NCBI GenBank assembly: GCA_033807775.1
Contig: CM066326.1
Coordinates: 95,383,147-95,447,146 of the forward strand
DNA: 64,000 nucleotides
Direction of reading: 5' to 3'
Source: Saussurea involucrata
Lineage: Eukaryota; Streptophyta; Magnoliopsida; Asterales; Asteraceae
Below are positions 31,061 through 42,748 of this stretch, piece after piece (position 1 is the stretch's first letter; every line of letters starts with the position of its first letter). The notes beneath the pieces are model-generated. The model saw nothing but the letters and a program-made list of their open reading frames with translations, made no database searches and was not told the DNA's origin. Position numbers and translations under genes: made by a program.

Positions 31061-32389
31061 TGACACATTTATACCAAGCATTCAAACCAATCAAATGTTA
31101 CGCACCACAAACAACTAGTTCACACCACAAAGACAATAGTACATACAAACTATTATGACATGCATACAACCCCTAACTACACAGTGAGAGAACTCACCTC
31201 GAATGCGCGCCCAGCTTAATAACACAATTCAAGCTTCACAATTACGGTCACTTCCCAGCACCTAAATGCATGTTAAAACGTGTCAATACGAGACCCGGAC
31301 CCTATGACACGACACACGCTTAAACCGTCACTAAAACTAAATTCCGTTCTCGCCAAACAGGTCTGTTCGGGACCTGTTTCGACCCCTTTAAACCCAGAAA
31401 ATTCCCAATATTATTTCATGACCAGAAAGTCCTCTGAGTTAGGGTTCCAAGGACATATTATACGCCTCCTAACGATTTTTCTACAATTAATTACGGATTT
31501 TATAAGATCAGCCCGCAGAACAGCGAAAAACAGCACTTATCAGTATAAAACGACAGTTTGACCCATGCTACGTCCCGAACTGGGTTTTGCACAAAACACA
31601 GAAAAGTTTCTAGACTCAAAAAGGGAACGTTTGACACCGATTTCACCCCAAACCGAGTTACGAGCAGAAAGTTATGACCATGACAAAACAGTGGCAGATT
31701 ACAACACTGTCGGTTTACCGACCTGCTGTAAAAACAGAAGTTTTCCGCCTAGCTAGGGGCCGAACCAGCCTTTCGCTAAAACACGAAAAACGTGCCCGAC
31801 ACAGAATGTGAACCGTGGACACCAGAATCGCCTCAAACCGAGTTACGACGAGAAAGTTATGGCCGAAATACGAACTGGACAGAAAACTAATTTTCACATA
31901 AAATGACGAAACACCGAACTTGCGACCACTTTTTCGCCTAGCTAGAGACCGAACCAGTTTTCCGCTAAAACACGGAAAACGTGCTCGACCCTGAACTTGA
32001 ATCGTGGGCGCCAGTTTCGGCTCAAACGGAGTTACGACGGAAAAGTTATGGTCGCGCGAAAACTGGACAGCACACTAAAATTTTCATAAAAGATAACTTT
32101 ATAAACGGTTCGCGGCTCCAACGATTCGGGGTTTACGCTAAGAGTGTCACCCAGTGCCACCGCCCTCCACCCACAGCCACCGTAGCGACGGCGTGCGGCG
32201 GTGGTGGTCTCGCCGGAAAAACGAAAAGGAAAAAGAAAAGAACGAGACGAACGATAGAGCTACTTACCTCACGACGACGTCTCACCACCACAACCAAACC
32301 TCTCTCTCTCGATTCCTCCGACGACAGCAGGTGGTGGCGGTCTCCGACAACAGCAGAAGCGGCGGCGAAAGGGGCTGCCGCTGCGTTCT

Positions 32390-32449
32390 TCTTCTCCTCT
32401 CTCTCTCTCTCGCGATCTCTCTCTCTCTCTCTTCGTTTCTCTCTTTCTC
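32390..32449 (+). repeat. CT-rich microsatellite in 3' LTR
   Basis: Mostly (CT)n interrupted by CGCGAT. The matching tract in the other LTR (39117-39183) differs in length. Confidence 0.8.
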
Positions 32450-32835
32450 GGCCGCACATCGCAAGGAAACGAGAAGGGCTCTAGGGTTTAGGTGATTGGT
32501 TGCTTGAATCACAAGGAAAGGAAAAAGAAAACGAGAAGGGATTCAGCCATGGGCCGTGACCCATGCAACAAGTTCCAAAAAAATGCACAAATAGCCCCTC
32601 AACTATACCTCATCTCACAATCTATAACAAAAGACACGTAAGCTAACATTTTTGGTCTTTTTTGACACCAAACCACTAACCAAAAACAATTAAAGGTAAA
32701 CACTTTAAAATGGTTTAAAGATTTATTACGCATTTGGTCAAACTTGCTAACCCCGTTAGTAAAGATTCGCTAAAAGAACGATATTAAAGCAATTAATTAA
32801 AATATATATAAACATACCGGGACACGGGCTTTACA

Positions 32836-32849
32836 ACTCTCCCCCACTT
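32836..32849 (-). promoter_or_regulatory. Polypurine tract of the retrotransposon
   Basis: On the minus strand AAGTGGGGGAGAGT directly precedes the 3' LTR start (TGTAAAG), the expected position for plus-strand priming. Confidence 0.8.
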
Positions 32850-33251
32850 GGATTAGACTTCGCCCTCGAAGTCTCTGCCTACGAATAGCTCCGGATAGAT
32901 CTCCCTCATCTCAACCTCAGGTTCCTAAGTCCACTTGAAACCCCTACTAAACTTCTCGAATACTATTCTTACTAACGTACTCTTTGTAAGACACTGGGAT
33001 TATGATCAGCAAAACACCCCGACAATTGAAATCATTCCTAGCCAAGCGACTACGGTTGTCCCCCAACCTTAGATATTCCATACATCCCGAGTCCAATCTC
33101 AAGCTCTAACCACTCTAAAGCTGCTCACCAGTATACTCCACAGGATACTCGATTACGATCCCTCCTATCATTAATTGACGATTAACTTCTACGAATTCTA
33201 ATAGACTCCAAATATTTTCAATAACTTATATTAACAAAACATCCACCCCCT

Positions 33252-33374
33252 GCCGAACATCGGTCCAACCGATTACAATAACAAACATCGGCCACCCGCC
33301 GAACATCGGTCCAACCGATTACAATAACAAACATCGGCCACCCGCCGAACATCGGTCCAACCGATTACAATAAC
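33252..33374 (+). repeat. 46-bp tandem repeat, about 2.7 units
   Basis: Units start GCCGAACATCGGTCCAACCG at 33252, 33298 and 33344, nearly identical, in the element interior. Confidence 0.9.
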
Positions 33375-36300
33375 TCACATAAGCGTGGTATTATCCTAGA
33401 CATTAACACAATTAGCTATTCCCCACAACCAAATCAACTAACACACACGTAGGTCATTCCACCATAACCATCCATCACAAGTGATCATTTCAGGGTTACT
33501 ACTACCGTCACCATGATTATCTTAAAATCGGCTACAACTCTCCGATTATACTAAAGGTGTTTGGCCTCAAGCCCAAAAGTCGACACCTAAACATACCACC
33601 TACCCCAAAATGGTTGATGCGCATTTATTCTCTTAATAACAAAGGGCATCAATCCCTTAACCGATACTATTCGGCCTACAGTACTAACACGCGTGGAATA
33701 TCTACCTTCCACCGTCGACGTATCATCCACACTTGCTCTACGAAGCCAAGTCACACCGTATCGAGGATACACCTTGACGTCTACCTCCCAGGTAACGCCT
33801 CAAGACCCAGCACACCGGAACTACCTCCCAGGTAAGTGCCCACAACTATATCCTCCTAGTACCTACTGGAAAGTCTAGGTTAAAACACATGAATACCGGG
33901 GTCCCACCCCGAGATACCCAACCGACCATTACCAACGACTGACTAACGTGTCTAAGGATCCAAAGCAAACAGCCTACCAACAACATGCCTATTCCGGATT
34001 GACTCACTCACCCAAACATGTAAACACTCAACGTGCAAAGAATGCCAAACGGTGCGACAAAAACAACTCATCAACTAGACTCCACATCGAGCCATTAAAA
34101 CCGGGCAATTGGCCCATGACTAACTCCAAGTCAAAACCGAGCAAAATGGTCCACGCTTGCTAGACCCATAGGTCGGAAAATGCGTTTAAACAAAGTTTAA
34201 GCAAGCAATACCCTGAAATCAACCTTAGTCTCAGACTCAACACGGGTTAAACAAAAGAGTTTTCCAAAAGGACTCACACCCTAAAAATTCTCGAAATGAC
34301 ACATGACACTTAAAAGCACATTTCCCCAAATGGTTTACAAAATCATTTACAAAATATTTTCAACATCAGGATTTTCATCTCAAGAGATCATATGTAATAA
34401 AACTACTATTACCTGATCGATAGTTACGCAAATCTGGACACGCTCGTCCCACATAGGAAAATCATGTTGAAAATCGTTCCATTGCAGTTCAGTTTACTCA
34501 CACAAAAGCAAGCGTAATAAATAATTTCTTTAAAATGAACCGCCTCGATTCCAGTATGGATTGACTCATGACGTGCACTTAAAGTAACCGCTTGACCTTA
34601 AACAGGGTGCGACAAAGGTGTGCACATAATTCAAAATAAGTTTCACGACATTTGATTCAAAAATTCTTCTTCTTAATCATAAAAAAGACGTGGCACAGGG
34701 TTCGCCACAAATTTTTCGCGCGTCAGCTAATCACACAAAACGATGACACGGTTTACAAATATATTTTTGTTAAAACACAACTATCTCGTGTAAGTTTCAA
34801 ACTTGAAGACAGAAACCAGTCCGCTTCTATTAATTGGAAATATCGACTAAAACCTCATAAAATCTCAAACTGGGGGCAGACATGCAAGCTTGTAACACTT
34901 CCTCAAGTTTCGTACTTGGGACATATAACGCCAAAACATTATAGTTTAAAATGTATTTATCGAAAATGCTCAAAATACTCGTTTCCTCCAAAGCAAAAGT
35001 TTTTAATTTCCCAAAAAGAAAAGATCGGTAATTCTAAATTAACCGAATGTCAACAATCTACGCATTTATATTTCCAAAATATAACACATTGTAATCGTAT
35101 GCATGATGTTCACAACATTAAAACACTCCTTGGATCAAATGGTCTTTCATTTCGACAAAAAGGAACTAAAACATTTTCATGCACGACTCGTTCATCAAAA
35201 TGTCGAGAACAAAGGTTACCCCAGTATGCATACCCCTAAGTCGATAAATCGCATTTTCATGGAAATGTCAAAAAAACCTTTAGCTGACTAAAAAAAAAGC
35301 GCACAAAACAACTCCTTATGAAATGTTACCAAAATTCCTCCATGCATCACTTATGTCACGCATGAATCAATCCACACACTGAACTATTTGCAATAAAACA
35401 CTTAGTAATACAAACTCTCGAACGAAAAGTTAAGCGACACATGAATTCCAAACTCATTTTAAACAAATCACCAAAATAGCCTTTATACAGACATCGTGGA
35501 ATGTAACTTTTCGTCTCAACTCTAACATATGTGGAGGAGTTCCAATGTTAGAGTCTCAATCCGTAGTCACTTACCCAACATCTTAACCACCACAAAACAC
35601 GGATAACATCGTACCCGAAAGAACCGTTGGAAAAATAACGAAAATGAGACAAATTCTAACAAAGTTTGCATTCCCGTGATAAAACGATTTCATGCACTTT
35701 CAAAACCATATTTCAAAATCTTGTGCGTGTGCTGAGCAGTTCCCAAAATTCCTAAACACCGTCCATACAAAGATTTGAAACACAAGAATTTGTTAATGCA
35801 ATCTTATTTCCAAAATAACTTCGTGCATGACTCATTCGGCATTCAACGTCTCGACCCCTACTACTCCGAAACTCTCCGGTCTACTATTGTCATCCAGACA
35901 TTTAAACCTCTTAAGGCAAGTTGGGAAATCACATCAAATCATCTTACGAGTTTTCCTCAGATCAAAGTCGGCTCTATGAGCCTATGACTCTAGCACAATC
36001 TTCCATCTTGGCCCGAAATGATCTGCTTACAACAAATATCATCCTTATCGTCACTCCAAGTGACTAATATTAGAATCGTCTTTCTATTCCAACGACTACT
36101 AGTTTAGGACCTTCATCACTACCCCCAACGATCATCACCTCAAAACACTTCGAGTACACACCTGTACTAGTAGGTTTACTATAGTTGTTCCTCCTGGTGA
36201 TGGCTATTCTGGGTAGACAATACAACGCGTTATTAGCACATAATAACTCATACTAACAACACTCACGCTCAACTCCTTGGATTCCTCGTGACTTCCCCGA

Positions 36301-37158
36301 CTCGAGCATTGATCCTGTGCCTCCGGTAGTAGGAGCTCTACTACTACCATCCACACCTATCATCGCCCGTTCCGAGTTCCATCCCAAGGGGTCCAAGTAG
36401 TTTCTCGCCGAAACTATACACATATGCCCGCACCGGCATATGTACACACTCTTCCTAGCTCCCTAGGAAATCCATCCAAACCACTACCCTTGCTACTGCC
36501 AAATCCCTAATAGCAAGCAGCAGACATGCAATACAGTGTAACAAGCACCAAGCAATTTAGCATACATACTCCTATGTTCTAGAAAGCAATCTAGCACACG
36601 TACTCGTACATAAACACCCTTCCCAGCTCTCTAGGAACTTCCTCTTATCCCACTACCCTTGCTACTACCGAATCCCTACTAATTATAACGGGTGACCTCG
36701 CGAATACCCGATTATATGCAGTGCGAAATAAATAGACAGTCGAATACAAGACTCTATCCTAGAACGGTTGGACTCAAACAAGAGCTGCGCAATAGAACTA
36801 AATCGAATATTCTAAGGCTATAAATCTCTTACTGCATACGACCTAGAGGGCATCCACTTAGTAACCTATCATAATTAGCATAAATTCCTAATAGCAAGCA
36901 TTACAACATACAACATAGTGTCCACAACAGGCAATCTATCATGCATACTCTATGATCTAGAAAGCAATAAAACACTAAGCATTGTACCTTTCCCTTCGGC
37001 TCCGGCTGACTGTACACACTGCGCCCTTAATCACCGTTCCTCGAACGGGTTTTTACTTTTTCTTTTACCTCCAAAACGATTTTAAAACGAATTTGAAAAT
37101 TTCCCAGCCGCAACTTGAGACCAAACGCACCGAGGTGCGTTTGATTCACTCAAACTGT

Positions 37159-37170
37159 GCTCTGATACCA
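37159..37170 (-). promoter_or_regulatory. Primer-binding site of the retrotransposon (tRNA-iMet)
   Basis: TGGTATCAGAGC on the minus strand, three bases inside the 5' LTR end. The virus it sits in uses the same tRNA. Confidence 0.9.
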
Positions 37171-37550
37171 AGTTGTAACGTCCCAAAAATTACAAGCAAA
37201 TTTAAATTTTTAAATAAACAATTCATTGATAACAACTCAATAAATGATCCCAACGTTTCGTTTGCAAACACATAATTAATGTCTTTATAAAAATAAAACC
37301 AGCGGAATAAACGTTTAATTATTAAAATCATAAAGCAACCAGCTCTTCTCGCGCGCCAGTGTGTACTCGTCACGCCTTGGAGCCGCCCGTACCTGAAACC
37401 ACAGTTTATTGGGAAAGGGTAAGCACGAAGCTTAGTGAATTCCAACACATGCGCAGATAGGAATTATATACATATCACCCCTATCCGCACATAAGCAACA
37501 ACATCACAGTTACATAAAACGAGTAAACATCTACAAGTAATTATGTATCC

Positions 37551-37790
37551 AACACCTCAGTACCATCGAGGCCTCGGTCCCACCGAATTGTAATGTATCC
37601 AACACCTCAGTACCATCGAGGCCTCGGTCCCACCGAATTGTAATGTATCCAACACCTCAGTACCATCGAGGCCTCGGTCGAATTGTAATGTAACCAACAC
37701 CTCAGTACCATCGAGGCCTCGGTCCCACCGAATTGTAATGTAACCAACACCTCAGTACCATCGAGGCCTCGGTCCCACCGAATTGTAATG
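37551..37790 (+). repeat. LTR minisatellite, five units
   Basis: Same units as at 30871-31060, starting at 37551, 37601, 37651, 37696 and 37746; again the third is the short one, so the extra unit is near the end. Confidence 0.9.
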
Positions 37791-39116
37791 TGACACATTT
37801 ATACCAAGCATTCAAACCAATCAAATATTACGCACCACAAACAACTAGTTCACACCACAAAGACAATAGTACATACAAACTATTATGACATGCATACAAC
37901 CCCTAACTACACAGTGAGAGAACTCACCTCGAATGCGCGCCCAGCTTAATAACACAATTCAAGCTTCACAATTACGGTCACTTCCCAGCACCTAAATGCA
38001 TGTTAAAACGTGTCAATACGAGACCCGGACCCTATGACACGACACACGCTTAAACCGTCACTAAAACTAAATTCCGTTCTCGCCAAACAGGTCTGTTCGG
38101 GACCTGTTTCGACCCCTTTAAACCCATAAAATTCCCAATATTATTTCATGACCAGAAAGTCCTCTGAGTTAGGGTTCCAAGGACATATTATACGCCTCCT
38201 AACGATTTTTCTACAATTAATTACGGATTTTATAAGATCAGCCCGCAGAACAGCGAAAAACAGCACTTATCAGTATAAAACGACAGTTTGACCGATGCTA
38301 CGTCCCGAACTGGGTTTTGCACAAAACACAAAAAAGTTTCTAGACTCAAAAAGGGAACTTTTGACACCGATTTCACCCCAAACCGAGTTACGAGCTGAAA
38401 GTTATGACCATGACAAAACAGTGGCAGATTACAACACTGTCGGTTTACCGACCTGCTGTAAAAACAGAAGTTTTCCGCCTAGCTAGGGGCCGAACCAGCC
38501 TTTCGCTAAAACACGAAAAACGTGCCCGACACAGAATGTGAACCGTGGACACCAGAATCGCCTCAAACCGAGTTACGACGAGAAAGTTATGGCCGAAATA
38601 CGAACTGGACAGAAAACTAATTTTCACATAAAATGACGAAACATCGAACTTGCGACCACTTTTTCGCCCAGCTAGAGACCGAACCAGTTTTCCGCTAAAA
38701 CACGGAAAACGTGCTCGACCCTGAACTTGAACCGTGGGCGCCAGTTTCGGCTCAAACGGAGTTACGACGGAAAAGTTATGGTCGCGCGAAAACTGGACAG
38801 CACACTAAAATTTTCATAAAAGATAACTTTATAAACGGTTCGCGGCTCCAACGATTCGGGGTTTACGCTAAGAGTGTCACCCACTGCCACCGCCCTCCAC
38901 CCACAGCCACCGTAGCGACGGCGTGCGGCGGTGGTGGTCTCGCCGGAAAAACGAAAAGGAAAAAGAAAAGAACGAGACGAACGAGAGAGCTACTTACCTC
39001 ACGACGACGTCTCACCACCACAACCAAACCTCTCTCTCTCGATTCCTCCGACGACAGCAGGTGGTGGCGGTCTCCGACGACAGCAGCAGCGGCGGCGAAA
39101 GGGGCTGCCGCTGCGT

Positions 39117-39183
39117 TCTTCTTCTTCTCCTCTCTCTCTCTCTCTCGCGATCTCTCTCTCTCTCTTCGTTTCTCTCTTTCTCG
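39117..39183 (+). repeat. CT-rich microsatellite in 5' LTR
   Basis: Counterpart of 32390-32449, with an extra TTC and a different CT count. Confidence 0.8.
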
Positions 39184-39568
39184 GCCGCACATCGCAAGGA
39201 AACGAGAAGGGCTCTAGGGTTTAGGTGATTGGTTGCTTGAATCACAAGGAAAGGAAAAAGAAAACGAGAAGGGATTCAGCCATGGGCCGTGACCCATGCA
39301 ACAAGTTCCAAAAAAATGCACAAATAGCCCCTCAACTATACCTCATTTCACAATCTATAACAAAAGACACGTAAGCTAACATTTTTGGTCCTTTTTGACA
39401 CCAAACCACTAACCAAAAACAATTAAAGGTAAACACTTTAAAATGGTTTAAAGATTTATTACGCATTTGGTCAAACTTGCTAACCCCGTTAGTAAAGATT
39501 CGCTAAAAGAACGATATTAAAGCAATTAATTAAAATATATATAAACATACCGGGACACGGGCTTTACA

Positions 39569-39573
39569 CAATG
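39569..39573 (+). repeat. Target-site duplication, right
   Basis: CAATG, matching 30489-30493. Confidence 0.93.
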
Positions 39574-39641
39574 TCTTGTCTACTATTAGAACTAGAGAGC
39601 AACTCCTAAAACATGACAAAGTCAGGCTTGTCATTTGCTAA
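39574..39641 (+). pseudogene. Small leader ORF 2, 3' part, copy F
   Basis: The remaining 68 nt of ORF 2 after the insertion. With the 175 nt at 30319-30493 it accounts for the normal 243 nt. Confidence 0.85.
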
Positions 39642-39650
39642 GATTCCATT

Positions 39651-39900
39651 ATGTTTTCTGTAAAAAATTGGAATCAACAAATTCAAGAAGAAATTCAAGA
39701 ACTTGAAATTCTTATTGAACTTGAAAAAAACTAATTTACAAACAACTTTGGATGAGATCGAAGAGTTAAGATTTGATCCGTTTTCTCAAAGAGAGTTTAT
39801 ACTCCTTCTAATAAATCGAAAAGGATTTATTAAAGAAAATATTAAAGAGCTTAATTCAAATATTTTACAGCTCAGCAAAAAGATTATACCTTGCGTTTAA
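39651..39900 (+). pseudogene. Small leader ORF 3, frameshifted, copy F
   Basis: One extra A in the run at about 39724-39730 shifts the frame in the first third of the 82-residue ORF. Confidence 0.8.
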
Positions 39901-39970
39901 AATGACAAGATATTTTCTTATTTCTAACCCTAATTTTAGGGTTATGCTCCAACAAACCTTTAACCTTCTC

Positions 39971-39990
39971 TTAGGGTTTAGGGTTTAGGG
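39971..39990 (+). repeat. Telomere-like TTTAGGG tract, copy F leader
   Basis: Same tract and position as 19571-19590. Confidence 0.85.
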
Positions 39991-40027
39991 ATTGACCACC
40001 CTAACTTTCCGCGTTTAGTGATTTTAT

Positions 40028-40043
40028 TGGTATCAGAGCCATG
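40028..40043 (+). promoter_or_regulatory. tRNA-iMet primer-binding site, copy F
   Basis: Identical 16-nt PBS, 7826 bp before the PBS of copy G. Confidence 0.9.
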
Positions 40044-41023
40044 TTTACAGAGAGGGGATTGAGGAAATCCATAACCCTAATGAGGAAACAAATTCGTCTA
40101 GCGATGGAGAAATCCTAGTTGTAAAAGAAGACGAATCTGGTTACTCGGCAAACCTAATCATCCATCAGGAATTATTGAAAAAGATTTCTAAATTAAATCT
40201 AAACCTAGACAAAACAAAGGTTTTTAAGATAGAAAATTCTTTAATAAAAAGCATGCAAAACGCTTTTAGAAGGAAAAACGAAATTTTCTATTGTGTTTCT
40301 ACAAAAGAAATTTCCATAGACATCAACGATGTCTCAGGTCAGGTTTATTTACCACTTTTGACAAAAGAGGAAGTAAATCAAAAACTTTCAAAAATTCCTG
40401 TGGATACTAGGAAAAAGATAAACTTTGTGCATATTGGCGCTATAAAGATTCTTATCAAAGCTCAGTTCAGAAACGGGATCGATACCCCAATCAAAATGGC
40501 TTTACTCGACAACAGAATCAACAACCGAAGGGATAGCCTCCTAGGCGTCGCTCAAGGTAATTTGGCTTATGGTAAGTTTATGTTTACCGTTTACCCAAAA
40601 TTTGGCGTAAGTTTAAATACCAAAAACTTAAACCAAATTCTAAGTTTCGTTCACCAATTTGAACGAGACGACATGATGAACAAAGGAGACAAGGTTTTTA
40701 CTATTACCTATCTTCTCGGCTACGCTTTAGCCAACATCCATCATTCGATTGATTACAAAAATAGCTCTACAATCGAAATTGATGATCTTTTTCAAGAAAT
40801 TGGATCCATAAAAGAAAATCATTTTAGTGAAATCACTAATGATAATATAAGTTGGGCTTTAGATATCTCCAAAAACAAGAGCCTTTATGGAGAAAGACCC
40901 ACTTTACAAGAAGACCAACCTCTTGAAAAACCTAGATCCTCTACAACCAGAGAAATGGTTAAATCCATATCTAGAAAGATTGACTCTATAAGCCTTACAC
41001 TCAAGGATATAACAGGACCATGA
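40041..41023 (+). pseudogene. MP: MP (movement protein), copy F, 5' frameshift
   Basis: Four-G frameshift at codon 6 as in D and G. Downstream the MP frame is open to the normal stop; one private change puts Ile for Ser in LANSHH. Confidence 0.88.
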
Positions 41024-41345
41024 GTTTAGAACGACTTAGAGAAGATGTTCTAAATCTTTCACAAAAAATGGATATTATCTTAACCAGGATTGATACTCTT
41101 ATCAGTAATGGTTCAGATACGATTTCCGAAATTGAAGTTGCCTCTGCAAAAACAATTACGGACATCTCTAAGATTGTTCAGAACAAAAATTGGCATGCTG
41201 CACCTGCAACAAGGAAGAAAAATCAGGAAAGTACAAAAACCTGAAATTTTATTCCCCGCCAAATATTGAAGAAACAATTCGAAACAAAAACCTAGTTATA
41301 AGTAAAAGAGATCATTCTCAGCTTGTAATATGGCCAGCCAAGTAA
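41020..41345 (+). pseudogene. VAP: VAP, copy F, frameshifted
   Basis: One T is missing near 41177, so the frame leaves the normal sequence after about 53 codons and ends at 41244. Confidence 0.88.
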
Positions 41346-42748
41346 CGAGTCCAATCTCCAAAAGGCTAGAAAACTTCTTCTTTAATAACATTGATCTCTG
41401 CGATCAAAAGTTTATGAAGCTTATCACCTTAAGCGAAGAAGAATGTGAAAAGAAATACAAAGAAGAACCACAGCTCTTCGATGAATACCTTTTCAAAATC
41501 AAAGAACCAGATACTGAATCTGATTCTGAAGGAAAAAATACAAACCTTAAAAAGGTTAGATTTGAAGATCTATCAGATGATGAGCAAGAATACGTAAGTA
41601 CTTCTCAAGGTGGAGGAAGAAGAAGAAGGAGACCAGCAGAATTCTCCATGCCTATGCATAGAGGAATTCCTAACCCTACAAACTCAGCCATACCTATCGG
41701 CATCCTAAATCTAGATTGCATAACAGATTTAGATGAAAGAGAAGAAATCATCAAAAGATGGTCTACAGAAATCTCATTGATCATTCAAACCAATATTGAT
41801 GATCTTAAAGATTATAAGGCAGTTTTAACTCTCATTGAGCATAAAACCAGCGGCATTGTACAAAGCCAAGTAAAAATGTTTGAATGGCAACAAGACCTCC
41901 ACGGTCTAGATTTCTTTAGAGGAATTATAAATATGTTTTATACAGTTTTCCTCGGAAAAGACTTTCTGAATAACGAACTTTCAGAAATACAAAAAAAGGC
42001 TGAAAAGGCAAGAGCCAACCTCACAAAGGTTCAGCTTTCACAAATTTGTCATCTTGATAAATTTACTTGTATCTATGAGAAGAATCTCTATGATATCCCT
42101 TGGGCCAACGAATATGAGCAATGGATAACAACCTACCTCATGAAACTCCCAATAATCGGAGATCAATGCCTAGAAAGATGGCGAACAGAAGCAACAAGTC
42201 AAATGACAAAAATGAGTCTCGCCCTTGCAACAAGGATTGCAAAATAGGAAATCACGAAGATCTGTAACGACAGATACCAACAAAAGAAGTTGAAAAACTT
42301 AAGCATCAGGTGCTGCAAAACAGTTGGAGACTTCCAAGATCTAAACATTGGAAAAAAGACTTACGAGTTCAAGAAAAAGAACTACAGAAGGTCCAAAAAG
42401 AAGTCCAAAACAACCTGGAAAAGAAAAAAGAAACGATTTTCCCCAGGTAAGTACTTCAAAAAATCCTCGAAGGGATTTGACAAAAGACCTCCAGACAAGA
42501 ATTGTCCACAAGGTAAGAAGAAATGCAGATGCTGGATTTGCAGTGAAGAAGGTCACTATGCAAATGAGTGCCCAAATAGAAAACAATATCCTGATAAAAT
42601 CAAGATAATTGAAACCGCCATTAAAGATGGTTATGAACCCCTTGAAGAGATCTATGAAGGTGAACAGCAGGTTCACAAAGTACAAATTCTTTCAGACTAC
42701 ACAAGCTCTGAGGAAGAAAGTACAGATGAATCAGACGAATCTGAATAG
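41330..42748 (+). pseudogene. CP: CP, copy F, nonsense
   Basis: A G-to-T change makes TAG at 42245-42247, stopping CP after 305 codons, before the basic block and zinc knuckle. The rest of the frame is otherwise intact to 42748. Confidence 0.92.

Larger units (their letters stand above)
30494..32835 (-). repeat. 3' LTR of the nested retrotransposon
   Basis: On the plus strand it starts TGTAACGTCCC and ends GGGCTTTACA. It contains four minisatellite units (30871-31060) and a CT-rich tract (32390-32449). Small frames inside are low-complexity and not supported as genes. Confidence 0.93.
32836..37173 (-). other. Non-coding interior of the retrotransposon
   Basis: 4.3 kb between the LTRs. On the sense (minus) strand no frame exceeds about 65 codons. 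On the plus strand the longest (34652-35239, 195 codons) has no recognisable domain and is antisense to the element. A three-unit tandem repeat lies at 33252-33374. I see no host gene. Confidence 0.8.
30494..39568 (-). mobile_element. Non-autonomous LTR retrotransposon (LARD-like) nested in copy F
   Basis: 9075 bp with two near-identical LTRs (2342 and 2395 bp), TG...CA ends, 5-bp duplication, an iMet PBS beside the right LTR and a PPT beside the left LTR, which puts its sense direction on the minus strand. The 4338-bp interior has no gag, protease, RT, RNase H or integrase frame on either strand. Long LTRs and a long non-coding interior fit the LARD class, mobilised by another element's proteins. 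By-eye LTR divergence is under about 1%, so insertion is fairly recent. Confidence 0.93.
37174..39568 (-). repeat. 5' LTR of the nested retrotransposon
   Basis: Same sequence as 30494-32835 with one extra minisatellite unit and roughly 17-20 base differences by eye. On the minus strand it begins TGTAAAGCCCGTGTCCCGG. Confidence 0.93.

Noticed and set aside
32133..32484. 100-170-codon frames in the LTRs, with Arg/Ser-rich translations
   Set aside because: They arise from the CT-rich microsatellite and GC-rich repeats on both strands and in several frames at once.
34652..35239. 195-codon frame in the retrotransposon interior
   Set aside because: It is antisense to the element, has no recognisable domain, and composition looks like random AT-rich sequence.
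42609..42626. POL start upstream of the first ATG, at a TTG codon
   Set aside because: No reason to prefer a non-ATG start six codons upstream of an ATG.
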